Below, piece by piece: positions 1 to 9,100 of a stretch of 13,717 nucleotides of DNA. Below the pieces are notes generated by a model, which saw only the letters and a program-made list of their open reading frames with translations, ran no database searches and was not told where the DNA came from. This stretch comes from Baffinella frigidus (taxonomy: Eukaryota; Cryptophyceae; Cryptomonadales; Baffinellaceae). The stretch covers positions 809,428 through 823,144 of the forward strand of contig MU646317.1 of assembly GCA_026770585.1 (NCBI GenBank), read 5' to 3'. Made by a program: the position numbers and the translations under genes. Numbering within the stretch: position 1 is the stretch's first letter; each line of letters opens with the position of its first letter.

Positions 1-2521
1 CCGGGTTCCGAGTTTCGGGTTTCTTGATTCGGTTTTCTTAATTAATTAGGCTTCCGAAGTTCGGGGTTCGGGGGCACCCGCATAGGAAGGTGGCGAGCAG
101 CACGTGCACTCCGTTCATCTCCCCGTCCGTCTCATCTGTTAGCGTTTGGGTTTGGGGCGTAGGGTTTAGAGTTGAGGGTTCGGGTTTTAGGGTTTAGGTT
201 CTAGGGAAAGGTGCCGTTCATTTCCCCATCCGTGTCGTCGTTTGGGGTTTAGGGTTTAGGGATTAGGGATAGCCTGCACCCTAAACCAGGATTAGGGATT
301 AGGGATTAGGGATTAGGGTTTAGCACAGCCCACCGGAAGTGAAGCTTTGCGGGACTCCTCGAGAGAGATACCTTTGTTACTACCAACACCGCTGCCATGT
401 ATGCACCCCCACCGACCCGGCTGCCATGTTTGCACCCCCACCGAGGCTGTGTCTGAGCAGGAGCGATCCACGAGAGAGGGCATGTCCACCCTACACGGTG
501 TCCCCTGCTTCAGTCAACCTCTTTCAGTCAACCGTGTGACGGTTGACTAAAACAGGCAGCCGGGGCCGGTACTCGGGTGTGCAACACACCTGCAACCACG
601 CCAGATTCTTGGAAGGGGTCGCCAAAAGTCAATTCCCTTTGAAGGCAGTGCTTTTCAAAAGTTTACACCCCTTATCAAAAAAGATTTTAAAAATTCTACC
701 CCCACATGCAATCTGGCGTGGAAGCTGTTCGCCAAAGGTAAGCGCCGGGATAGCTGATACCAAGAAGGTGTTGGTGGCGGGCGCCAGGATGGCAATTCGT
801 ACGTTCTAAGGCCTGAGGTTTGTCCCAGGGAGGGGCTGTGCATGTGGCTATGTAGTCTCTAAATACGTTGTACGTTCGCTACATGTGTTTTACGTAGAAT
901 CTATGTCCTAACAGAATGTATGGTTTGTATCAGACCTGCGAGATGCTCGCCGAAGGTAAGTGCCGGGATGGCTGATGCGAAGAAGATGTAGGTAGCGGAC
1001 GCCAGGATGCCGATACGTGCTTTTAGGGCTTAGACTAGACGGCGTATAATACATTTAGAGGTAGAGGTGTATAATACATTTAGAGGTAGAGGTGTATAAT
1101 ACATTTAGAGGTAGAGGTGTGTAATACATTTAGACGGTGTATAATAGACGGTGTAGAATACATTTCGAGGTTGGACAGACCTGCGAGCTGCTCGCCGAAG
1201 GTGAGTGCCGGGATGGCTGATGCGAAGAAGATGTACGTGGCGGGCGCCAGGATCCCGATGTTGGTGCGGAACCCTGTGGTTTGGGGGTTGAGGTGTGAGG
1301 TGCGGGGTTTGGGGATGCGGGTTCAGGGGTGCGGGTTCAGGGGTGAGGGATGAGGGGTAGAATGTGTTGGGTTGCGGGACCAGACGGTCGACCCACCCGG
1401 ACTTGTAATGCGGCGACCTAGCGCTGCCTCACACGGGTTCACCCACTATTCTCAAGTCGACGCGCTGGGTTTGCTGTACAGTACAAACCCCTCTTTGGCA
1501 GGGGAAAGAGCCCGGGCGAGTCCAGATTGGTGAGCCGGAATAGTCAGAGTCAGAGATAGTCAGAGACAGAGCTACAAGGTGGCGCGCTGGCCGTAGACCC
1601 ACCACGGTCATGGTACAAGCCCCGCCCCGGCAACGTAAAACAAATGTAGAGACTGTATCCCTTATCTGCCGAAAAAGGTACGTGATCATTTTTTTTAGCA
1701 GGAATCGGGTGTAGGGATTCGAATTTAGCGGAGGGCGGTTTTCCGGGTCTCATAAATCAGGAATTTCTAGGGTCGTTGAGCACCAATTACTCAATTTGTT
1801 CAGCTTAGCGAGCCTGACAAGCTGGTGTTTTTTTCATAATTTTCCATCAAGAGGCGGCCTAATTAAAAATGCCAAAGTTGACATTTGAGCCTTTTGTCAT
1901 CTCAGGATGACACAGGCACTTAAGGGATAACAACATGTACGGCCTTAGAGAGACTAGCGAGACTATATAACACCACGTACCTCTGACCGTCGTAAAACAC
2001 ATGTAGAGACTATCCCTTAAGTGGCCATGGGGTCAAAATTAACCCCAAAGAGGTCCTAGGCAGGTCCTAGGGCCCTACGGTAGAGCGTATGAGCCTACTG
2101 GCCACTTAAGGGATACACCAACATGTACGGGGCGCTGACCGTCGACCCAGTCGGACTGGTAGTGCGGGGGCCCGCAAATAGTCTGAGACAGAGATAGAAC
2201 CATCAGCCCGGGGAGGTGGCTCAAATTGTGGTCTGGTGTTTGAGCCATTTACCTTACAGCGGGGTCGATTCGACTCCGCTACAACTCAAGAAGTCGGTGC
2301 AAAATCACCTTTTGAGATTTCTGTTCCAGACCACAATTTGAGCCACCTCCAATTGCTAGTGGTAGGTGGCGCGCTGACCTTTGAGATCGAGGGACCACAT
2401 GTACACATTCTACCCGTCTTCCCCAGAATGTGTCAGGTGGCGGGGCCATACCGTCGACCCAGTCGGACTTGTAGTGAGGAGCGCGGCCTGCAAGGTCGTA
2501 GTACATGCCCCGCCCCGGCAT
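1..2521 (-). CDS. BOR1: BOR1-like SLC4-family borate/bicarbonate transporter, N-terminal part (three exons, runs off left edge)
   Basis: The family comprises polytopic membrane anion transporters; plant BOR1 exports borate and animal SLC4 members move bicarbonate. Exons on the minus strand are A 2521-2452, B 1273-1181 and C 135-78. All junctions keep frame (phase 1 after A, phase 1 after B, phase 2 after C) and all introns are GT-AG. The joined peptide starts MPGRGMYYDLAGR, continues HYKSDWVDGFR, then TYIFFASAIPALTFGEQL (first membrane helix) and ETDGEMNG...LLATFLCG. From memory this aligns ungapped with the plant BOR1 N-terminus (GIKNDLKGR, YKQDW, TYIFFASAIPVISFGEQL, TDG...LCG). Only about 74 residues lie in the window, so substrate cannot be decided. 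The start at 2521 gives an N-terminus of about plant length, but the frame is open upstream for about 20 codons, so an earlier exon is possible. Confidence 0.85.
78..135 (-). CDS. BOR1: Transporter exon C
   Basis: 58 nt, acceptor TAACAG, donor CGG|GTGCCC. It joins exon B in phase (G|AT gives Asp) and encodes DETDGEMNGVHVLLATFLCG, which follows FGEQL exactly as the ERSTDG...ALCG segment does in plant BOR1. It leaves in phase 2. The next exon lies beyond the left edge. Confidence 0.8.
141..318 (-). repeat. Degenerate telomere-like heptamer array (CCCTAAA in the sense of the transporter gene)
   Basis: Repeated TTTAGGG, TTAGGGA and related heptamers on the plus strand, interrupted by the exon C echo. 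C-rich on the transporter's sense strand. Heptamers are too degenerate, and too well embedded between exons, to be a chromosome end. Confidence 0.8.
214..239 (-). pseudogene. Echo of exon C (5' part), upstream of it
   Basis: Matches the first 25 or so bases of exon C at 22 of 26 positions (minus-strand DTDGEMNG). It is truncated at its 3' side and lacks a usable acceptor. Telomere-like repeats lie on both sides. Confidence 0.7.
319..720. other. Intronic stretch with a 29-bp direct repeat and a small hairpin
   Basis: No exon recognised. Two adjacent copies of a 29-bp unit containing CTGCCATGTNTGCACCCCCA begin at 392 and 421. A perfect 10-bp hairpin, agtcaaccgt with acggttgact, spans 526-548. 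The rest is unremarkable. Confidence 0.6.
723..802 (-). pseudogene. Exon B'', decayed third copy of the first-helix exon
   Basis: Reads RIAILAPATNTFLVSAIPAL then TFGEQLP on the minus strand. The helix motif TYIFFASA has become TNTFLVSA, and the donor GCAG|GT is replaced by CCACGCC, so it cannot be spliced like exon B. It is older than B' by divergence and lies farther downstream in the same intron. Confidence 0.75.
936..1019 (-). CDS. Exon B', second intact copy of the first-helix exon (candidate alternative exon)
   Basis: 84 nt, nine fewer than exon B, so it stays in frame. The acceptor is CCTAAAAG and the donor GCAG|GTCTGA, with the same phases as exon B (G|CA in, G| out). It encodes RIGILASATYIFFASAIPAL then TFGEHLA. 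Over the 26 comparable codons after the first one I count four synonymous differences and two replacements (Pro to Ser, Gln to His). It could replace exon B or be spliced in addition to it without a frameshift. Transcript evidence is absent, so it may instead be a young pseudoexon. Confidence 0.55.
1044..1170. repeat. 25-bp minisatellite, three units plus decayed copies
   Basis: Three near-identical 25-bp units containing gtataatacatttagaggta begin at 1044, 1069 and 1094. Shortened versions follow to about 1170, between transporter exons B' and B. Confidence 0.85.
1181..1273 (-). CDS. BOR1: Transporter exon B (first membrane helix)
   Basis: 93 nt, acceptor CCACAG, donor GCAG|GTCTGT, phase 1 at both ends. 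Encodes FRTNIGILAPATYIFFASA followed by IPALTFGEQLA, the most conserved piece of the N-terminal membrane domain in plant BOR proteins. It is the copy judged constitutive because it keeps the residues FR before the helix and the FGEQL glutamine. Two relatives follow it downstream, at 1019-936 and about 802-723. Confidence 0.85.
1281..1370 (-). repeat. Degenerate G-rich heptamer-like tract
   Basis: Runs of ggggttt, gcgggttcagg and similar words upstream of exon B. They are C-rich in the sense of the minus-strand gene and supply the pyrimidine-rich stretch before its acceptor. Confidence 0.6.
1386..1417 (-). pseudogene. Echo A'' of exon A (3' part)
   Basis: Minus-strand reading gives PHYKSGWVD with a retained donor GT at 1385-1384 and an AG at 1419-1418. 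Its 5' end abuts the F2 element that starts at 1420, whose end forms part of the apparent acceptor. One Asp to Gly change and a short in-frame loss relative to exon A. Confidence 0.7.
1420..1573 (+). mobile_element. F2-family foldback element, copy 1
   Basis: Starts AGCGCTGCCTC and ends GACAGAGCT, imperfect inverted ends of the consensus AGCTCTGYCTC. The interior shares CTATTCTCAAGT, GGAAAGAGCCCGGGC and ATTGGTGAG with the copies at 6821, 7650 and 8472. No coding capacity, so a non-autonomous MITE or introner-like unit. Confidence 0.7.
1590..1635 (-). pseudogene. Internally deleted echo of exon A
   Basis: On the minus strand the sequence GCCGGGGCGGGGC, then TTGTACCATGACC, resembles the start of exon A. 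About 30 nt are then missing and it resumes with GTGGGTCTACGG, matching the end of exon A. Not translatable as the exon. Confidence 0.5.
2011..2115. mobile_element. F3-family foldback element, copy 1
   Basis: TIRs TATCCCTTAAGTGG and its complement CCACTTAAGGGATA bound a 105-bp unit. Inside are a small hairpin (gggtcaaaattaacccc), a repeated cctaggcaggtcctaggg and the word ccctacggtag. The same interior recurs at 9622-9725. A related left-end word, cacttaagggata followed by acatgtacgg, also occurs near 1918. Confidence 0.8.
2140..2176 (-). pseudogene. Echo A' of exon A (3' part)
   Basis: Minus strand encodes PPHYQSDWVD with donor GTCGACG|GTCAGC intact, but no AG acceptor where the match starts. 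It lies about 280 nt downstream of the real exon A. Confidence 0.75.
2212..2350. mobile_element. Foldback element with perfect 25-bp inverted ends
   Basis: The arm at 2212-2236 (ggaggtggctcaaattg...) is the exact reverse complement of 2326-2350, around an 89-bp interior with no ORF. It lies in the intron between transporter exon A and its echo A'. Confidence 0.85.
2452..2521 (-). CDS. BOR1: Transporter exon A (likely first coding exon)
   Basis: Encodes 23 codons plus one base, ending GTC GAC G before donor GTATGG. It carries GMYYDLAGRAPHYKSDWVD, matching the GIKNDLKGR...YKQDW segment just before the first membrane helix of plant BOR1. An internal TTGCAG looks like an acceptor, but the ungapped match on both sides argues the exon is continuous through it. 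The ATG is the first in this frame after an upstream TAA near 2585. An acceptor just upstream (GGTTCCAG) cannot be excluded. Confidence 0.75.
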
Positions 2522-2684
2522 CCAGGAAAACTTTTTCTGGAACCAGTTGGGGTTTAGTGTTAAGTGTGTGAGAGAAAAGTTGGTTTATTACGCATCGAAG
2601 CCAACATGCCCGCCATGTCTCCCTCCCGCGAAGATCTTGCAAAACTAGGACCTGAACGCTGAGAGGTTTTGGGGGTTGGGAGTT

Positions 2685-2715
2685 GTGGTAGTACATGCCC
2701 CGCCCCGGTATCCAG
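2685..2715 (-). pseudogene. Echo of the 5' end of exon A, upstream of it
   Basis: Shares GGGGCGGGGCATGTACTAC and preceding bases with the start of exon A, then diverges. The ATG of exon A reads ATA here. As it lies upstream of exon A, it keeps the exon's 5' side. Confidence 0.55.
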
Positions 2716-2730
2716 GGGAACTTTGTCTGT

Positions 2731-2853
2731 GCACGCGGTGAGGGTGAGGGGGTGAGTGATGAGGGTTCAAGGGGTCGGGTTTTGGGAATAGGGTTTAGGG
2801 CTTAGGGTTTGGGGGTTTAGGGTTTGGGGTTTAGGGTTTAGAGGTGTTGGGAG
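2731..2853 (-). repeat. Telomere-like heptamer array upstream of the transporter
   Basis: Successive gggtttagg, ggtttgg and related words on the plus strand, i.e. CCCTAAA in the direction of the transporter. Sits in its presumed 5' leader or promoter. Confidence 0.8.
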
Positions 2854-3812
2854 TTGTACCAGAAAGAGGACTGATCCAGCCCCCTCCCCCTGGCGCAATC
2901 GTCTTTTGCTAAACAATAGAAAACATTTTCAAATTTGAACGGTTCCTAAATCCTCACTGTTGACAGTTCCTACAGATTCTCACCTTTGAATGGTTCCTAA
3001 ACTAGTCAAATATGAGGATGGTTCTTCTGAATCCTTGCAGGTCCGGGCGAGGCTCCTGGTACGACTCGGGTTTTCTCAAACGACACCCGAACGAATTCAG
3101 CGGGTCATTTTGAGGGGAACCCGTGAAATTGGTGGGGAACCCGTGAAATTGGTGGGGATGCGGAGAGACGCAGCCACGAATGATGAGTACACAGGGCAGC
3201 TTTGTACCGGGAAGGATGGTGATCGGGGCAGGCTTTGTGAAAGGGAACGTGGGGACTGGTCACCAGAAGAAATCAGACTCTCGGGGGGATTGCACCTGGT
3301 GGACAGACGCCTGAGTCTGCACGTTCGAGGCCTGCGCCGCGACCTTCTTCGGCCCGTCGCCCCCCAGCGGGGTAGTCGTGCTGCTCTGCGCGAACCTCCG
3401 CTGCCCCGCCCCCCCACCCTCCGCTGCTGACACATACATCTGCATGGTTCGAATGGGATGTTCCGATTCACGGCCCCTTTTCACTTCGCCCAATCGCGGC
3501 GGAAGAGAAGCCTTGATATGCACGTATGCCCTGCCACAGGGTAGTTCCCGGCACCCCTGAGCTGCTGGAGCGGCTGAGGACGCTCAGATGAGCAGCGGAG
3601 AAGAGAAGGCCCTTCCCTTTGCGCGCGGCTCAACGTACTGCAGGGAATTTCTAATTTGACATCTCGTCCATCTCCACGTCCGGCAATTAATTGGCTTGTA
3701 ATTTAAAGTCATCAATTCACTTTTCACGAAAAGTGACTTTTCTTCCAAAGTTGCCAGAAAATCCGGATTCTCGCGCAGCGGCGGAGGGGAAGGGCTTTGG
3801 GACGACGCCAAG

Positions 3813-3947
3813 ATGGCTGAGCTCAAGCAGTTTGTCAGCGACCAGCTGCACAGCCTTCTAGGAATGTCAGAGAGCAACCTGGTGGACTATGTCATCGCGC
3901 TGGCTAAGCGTTCGCGCAACGAACCTGCGCTGCTGGAGGCGCTGCAG
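3813..3947 (+). CDS. DHX16: Prp2 exon 1
   Basis: 45 codons from ATG in a good context (A at -3, G at +4), ending GCTGCAG before donor GTCTGT. FVSDQLHSLLGMSESNLVDY corresponds to the N-terminal helical domain of DHX16/Prp2, which is often hard to detect but clear here in order with the following exons. Phase 0 exit. Confidence 0.92.
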
Positions 3948-6061
3948 GTCTGTTCCGCCCTCGCGACCCCGCTCCCAACAGGCAGGGCTCGCTGGGTGCC
4001 CCGAAGGTCGCATGGGCTCTCCGGTGCTTCTAGTGCTGGCTGGTCTGATGCTCCCGTACGTTTCCAAGGGCAGCCATGCAGCTCGTTAGGGATCAAAGCG
4101 CAGGGGCTGGTCGAAGCTTGGCTCTCGAAATGAGTGCACTACAACGACCGACCCGAGCCTGCTCCGCATGAAAAATTCTCCCACCGGGAAATTCACCAGG
4201 GGCTGCTGGGCCCTCTGCTCCAGAGCTAGGCCTTCGCCCCAGCAGGTTCTAAGTGCCCCTAGATGTCTAGCTCTGTCTCAGTTAATCTGGGCTCCTCAAC
4301 AAATACGGTTTAGTGTTCCAACGCCAACCAGGCGAATTTACGGCAGGTCAGCCTGCTGGTCTTGACTACTGCATGCCTCGTCCTGGCAGGAAAAAGCCAC
4401 TTAGCAGCGCGCGAAGACCTTTTCACCTTGAGTTCAAGGTGAAATTCCGGTTAGATTCCAGGGCAATGGATAAGATTCCAGTACAAATCATTTAGATGGA
4501 CTGTATCCGTGAAGCCCCCGGTTGCTGCTAATTGGGAGTGCCGATCACCGTTCAAAAACGAACGGGGCGGATTTATTTCATACCCTCACCACACAGCAGT
4601 TGACTACGAACGGATTTCGTATAACCACAAGTGGATGACCCATAGACCCTACGGACGGCAATCCGTAGGGTCTTAGGGGGTTTCTTACAGATATCCTAAC
4701 CGATTCTTGGTGGCTCAGCCACCAAGAATCCCTTCGTAGCCCGCTCTGAGCCACCAAGAATCCCTTCGTAGCCCGCTGTGTTGGCAAGCGTGCGGGCGTT
4801 GACTGATGCCCACCAGCAACCCGTAGCAGTTTTTACCGGATCCTCCCAACGATTCGGGTATTTGATTTTAAAAAATATCTTTCCTATGACCCTACGGTAG
4901 GAAACCCTAGGGACCTCGAATTGCTGACGGGAGATACCGAAGAGATTTCTTCGGTTTAGCTGAAAATTACTATAGTAGCCGATCCGGTTATGAGCTGCAA
5001 CGGGTTGCTGGTGGGTATGCGTCGTCCTGACAGGAGAACGGAGTGTCTCTCAACGTTCAAACTCCAACCAGGCGAATTCAGGTGAGGTAGGTAAGCCTCC
5101 AGATTTACGGTAGTCAGGCATTAACCCTCAACCCGCAATTGATTAATGTATGTCTCCCCCTGGCAGGAAAATGGCGTGCCGCTCAACGATGACAGCCGCC
5201 GCTTCTCGTACCAGCTGATGCAGGTTCGCCTTTCTAGGCTTCAAGGTTTAGGGTCAGGGGTTAGGTCGATTTGGAGGGGCAGTGTCGACCTGGATTTCGG
5301 TCGCTTTCACCTCGAAAGTGGCAAAGGATTGCCCCCCTCTCCGCTTCTTGTATCAGCTGATGCAGGTCGACCATTGGCTTGGAGGGGGGGGGCAGTGTCG
5401 ACCTGAATTCAATCGCGGTGGGTATTTAGTTTTGATACTCTCCGCACATAGGACATTAGTGCCGCTCAACGGTGGCAGCCGGCGCTTCTCGTACCAGCTT
5501 ATGCAGGTCCGTCCTAAGGCTCTTAAACTATTGGATCACTCAGCTCCAGGCTTGAGAGTAGTGAAGAAGATTCAGAAGAAGGGTCTCGGCTTTTGTCGAT
5601 TTGGAAGGGGGGACAGTGCCGACTTGGATTTCATGCGAAAATAATTTTGATTTATAAACTTGGATTCAATCAGAATTACTACACGTTTGCTTTAATGTTA
5701 CTAATAAAGATTGTTATGTGTAGTAAATTTCATTGAACCAAGTTTACAAATTCAAAGTGTATCCACATGAGATTGCGGTCGCTTTCACCTGGAGAGTAAT
5801 AAAAATTGACCCCCTCTTCGCGTCTCGTATCAGCTGATGCAGGTTGGCTTTTGTCGATTTGTAGGGGGGTAATCGCCCTGGATAGGGCAGCACAGTTGAC
5901 ATGCAGCGAAAGTTGACTTATGGTGCTACAATTGACTTAAAGAAAAGTTGACTTATGGCGCTGCAGAGGATTCCGAGGGCGGAAGACACGCGGGGGGCGG
6001 AAAAGATCGCCAAGGCGAAAGCGGTCGAGAAGGACCGCCAGAGGCAGCAGGTTACGATCCC

Positions 6062-6108
<47 letters not shown>

Positions 6109-9100
6109 GCTTTATTGAGGAAGTGCAGCTGAGCAAGGGTTTTTTATAATAAAAAAATGTTAGTTTGGTAGGCCACGAACAACACGAATGAGGTGTGGCC
6201 GAATGTTGACGGTTTAGTTCCGGCGTCGTTAACTTTTGGCGTTGTTTTACTGTTTTCGCGTGGCCAAGAGATGTGAAAACCGCTCGTCTATCAGGTTCAG
6301 GGATTAGTTTTAGGATTTAGGAGATGTTTAGATGCCGTCCTGGTACAACTGCTGCCTGGTTCAGTCAACCTGGTCCAACCTTTATTCAGTTCAGTCAACT
6401 TGTTGTTCGTGGCTGGCAGGTGAAGATTCTGCAGAAGAACGAGGGTTTAGTTAACCCTTGTTCGTGGAACCCTAAACCCTAAACCCCAACCCCCAAACCC
6501 TACCAGGTGGAGATGCTGCAGAAGAACGAGGAGTATGCGCTGGTCGACGACACCGAGGACGTCAAGGTTCTCAACCCTGAACCTTGAACCCTGAACCCTG
6601 AACTCGCCAGTTCCTGTGTGAAGACTTAGTTCCAGATCGAGAGCAACCCTGAACCTGAGCGGTGCTCAACCCTGAACCATTCTCTCGATCTGGAAGTAAT
6701 TCTCCACAGTCTCCACACTACAACTTCCGAGTACGCATCCTGTGCCATATCCCTGGATTGGCGAGTACAAACCCTCACGATACCGAGGACGTTAAGGTCT
6801 ACCTCTCTTCTTTAACTCCTAGCGCTGCCTCACTCGGGTTGACAGACTATTCTCAAGTTGACATGCTGGTTTCGAGGTACAAATCCGGCAACTCTGGAGC
6901 GGAAAATAGCCCGGCCTCGCCAAATTGGTGAGACCGAATCAGCCTTTGAGACAGAGCTAGCGGTACAGAAGAACGAAGGGCATGCGCGATTTCTGTCAAT
7001 TTCACCGAGGACGTCCAGGTGTTCTTCCGCTCCAAAGTTGACGATTTTGTTCCACACACCCAGCATGTCAACTTGAGAAGAGGTCAAGGACGTCAGGTCT
7101 GCAAACAAAGCCGCCGGTTGACTAACCCGCGCAGCTTTGTTTCTGGGGAGGTGAGTACCAGGAAGATGCGTTTGAACCGGGTGCTCCTCCTTCTGCAGAA
7201 CAGCAGTTGACGAACCACTGCTTTTCCAGGTGCCCACTTCAAACTAAATGGGAGATACGCATCCAGTAACGGAGGTTTGCGGTACAAATCCGTCAACTTT
7301 GGAGCGGAAAAGAGCCCGGGCTCACCAAATTGATGAGGCCAAATAGACCGAGGACCTCAAGGTCTAGCTTGAGGGTACGCATCCAATAACGGAGGGTTTC
7401 GGAGAATTTTCACCGCACACCCAGCATGGCAAGTTCAGAATAGTCAGGGGTACGCATTAAATAACGGAGGTTTGCGGAGCAGGCGGTGGCAGAGGCGCAG
7501 GCGAAAGCGTTGGCGAAACTCGAGAAGAAGGAGGCCAAGAAGGACAAAAAGGTGCGAACAACTGTACACTCCACACAGCGGGCTTCCAAGGGATTTCGTG
7601 AATATCCCGCACGTGAATAATCCGTAGGCCAAGAAGGACGAAAAGGTCCAGCTCTGCCTCGCTCGGGTTGACTGTCTATTCTCAAGTGGGCAGCTTAGTT
7701 CGCGGTGAAATCGTCAACTTTAGAGCGGGAATGAGCCCGGGCGCACGACATTGGTCAGTCCAAATAGACTGAGACAGAGCTATAAGGCGCGAACAACTGT
7801 GCCCTCGGCACAGCGGGCTACGAAGGGGTTTTGTGAATAACCCACTAGTGAATAATCTGTAGGACCCTACGGTAGGCCATCCGTACGGGCATAGGGTTGT
7901 TCCTACGGATATCCTGACCGAACCCTGGTTGACATCCAACCAGCTTTCCCTTCGTAGCCCGCTGCGTGGAATCTGTTATTCCCCCCTGCTGCGAACAACT
8001 CGCTGAAATCACTGTGTTTTCCCGCCAACACATTTTGCGATAAATTATTTCTTTCCGCCAAAACCTTCCCCCCCCCAGACCCTAAACCCTAAACCCAAAA
8101 CCCTGAACCCTAGACCCTAAACCCTAAACCCTAAACCCTAAACCCTAAACAGGCCGCGAAGAAGGATCGGCACTTGCGGAAGAAGAGAGAGTGCTCCCCC
8201 GCCCATTTCCTAGCTCTGTTCGAGTCAAGTTTCGTCTCATCATTAATAACATTTAGACGTAGATGGATGGCTAATTTGTACTGGAGATCCTTCTTTAAAA
8301 CTAATAGATACGAGATTTAGTGGGACAGAGCTAGATTTTGCCGAGACCTCCTGAACCATTGCCTCGAGGACAGTGTCCGTTACCTCCCGTCAAGTCCTCG
8401 ATAGTTGGGTTCTGGAGACATGATTGGCTCGAACGGCGCCACCCCTGTGAGCTAGCTCTGTCTCGCCCCCTAGCTCTGTCTCTGTCTATTCGGTCTCACC
8501 AATTTGGCGAGCCTGGGCTCTTTTCCGCGCCAAAAGTGACCGATTTGTACCGCGAAGCCAGCATGTCAACTTGAGACTAGGCTGTCAACGCGAGTGAGGC
8601 AGAGCTAGAACGCGCCGAATCCCGCCTGGGTGTTGTTTTCCGTTTGCTCTGGATGTTGGAGGCTCGCCTTGAGAACCGCACCGGGATCCCGACCAAACGG
8701 CTCCAACCACGAGGCCTACACCCTAAACCCTATCCCTAAACCCTAAACCCTGAATTGGAAGGAGCACCCGAGAGCATCTCGTGATAATCGAGTTCCACGA
8801 TTTAATTGACTTTCAGGTTGTGCTAGAGCGGTTGCAGCAAAACGAGGCCGATTTCCGAGAGGTACATCTCCAGAAATCGAGAATGTTTGTAACAGGAATC
8901 ATCTATGAAAACCGCATATTAATTTCCTTGTTCCGGGGTTAGGTCCGAATCGGAGGATGACGACGCGCCGCAAGCGAAAAAGGCCAAGGTCGAGGATCAG
9001 GTCAGCCACCCACACAGTGGGCTTCGAAGGGATTTTGAATAACCCCTAAGCGATCAGACCTAGGACCCTACAATAGGCAACCCGTAGGGGCATAGGGGGG

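Larger units (their letters stand above)
2522..3812. promoter_or_regulatory. Divergent intergenic region shared by the two genes
   Basis: Separates the two start codons by 1291 bp, so it should hold both promoters and 5' leaders. It contains G-rich heptamers at 2731-2853, ggttcctaaa-type words near 2940-3000, and a 20-bp tandem duplication at about 3115-3154 (acccgtgaaattggtgg). A GC-rich block lies at 3290-3430 and a perfect hairpin (cacttttc/gaaaagtg) at 3718-3735, about 80 bp before the Prp2 ATG. I see no convincing TATA box or gene. Overlapping open frames at 2990-3523 on both strands resemble nothing I know. Confidence 0.5.
7252..7482 (+). repeat. Three direct repeats of the exon 5 acceptor region
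   Basis: A unit of about 29 bp (tacgcatccaataacggagg with tttgcgg) occurs at about 7256, 7376 and 7450. The last copy runs straight into the real exon 5 acceptor (gcggagcag), so the first two are upstream copies of its acceptor-side sequence. Confidence 0.75.

Noticed and set aside
141-318. A true chromosome end
   Set aside because: Heptamers are degenerate, lie between exons, and similar arrays recur throughout the window with strand set by gene direction.
2990-3523. Overlapping open frames of 87 to 146 codons on both strands in the GC-rich part of the intergenic region
   Set aside because: No recognisable domain, arginine/proline-rich in all frames as expected of GC-rich DNA, and no splice structure like the neighbouring genes.
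5459-5506. Echo 2 of exon 2 as the functional exon 2
   Set aside because: It lacks the first codons and its nearby acceptors give the wrong phase after exon 1; 5167-5223 has both correct sites.
5955-6149. 64-codon open frame starting ATGGCGCTGCAG
   Set aside because: Only 5967-6050 is exon 3. The ATG lies in the acceptor region and the rest runs through the (AG)n tract.
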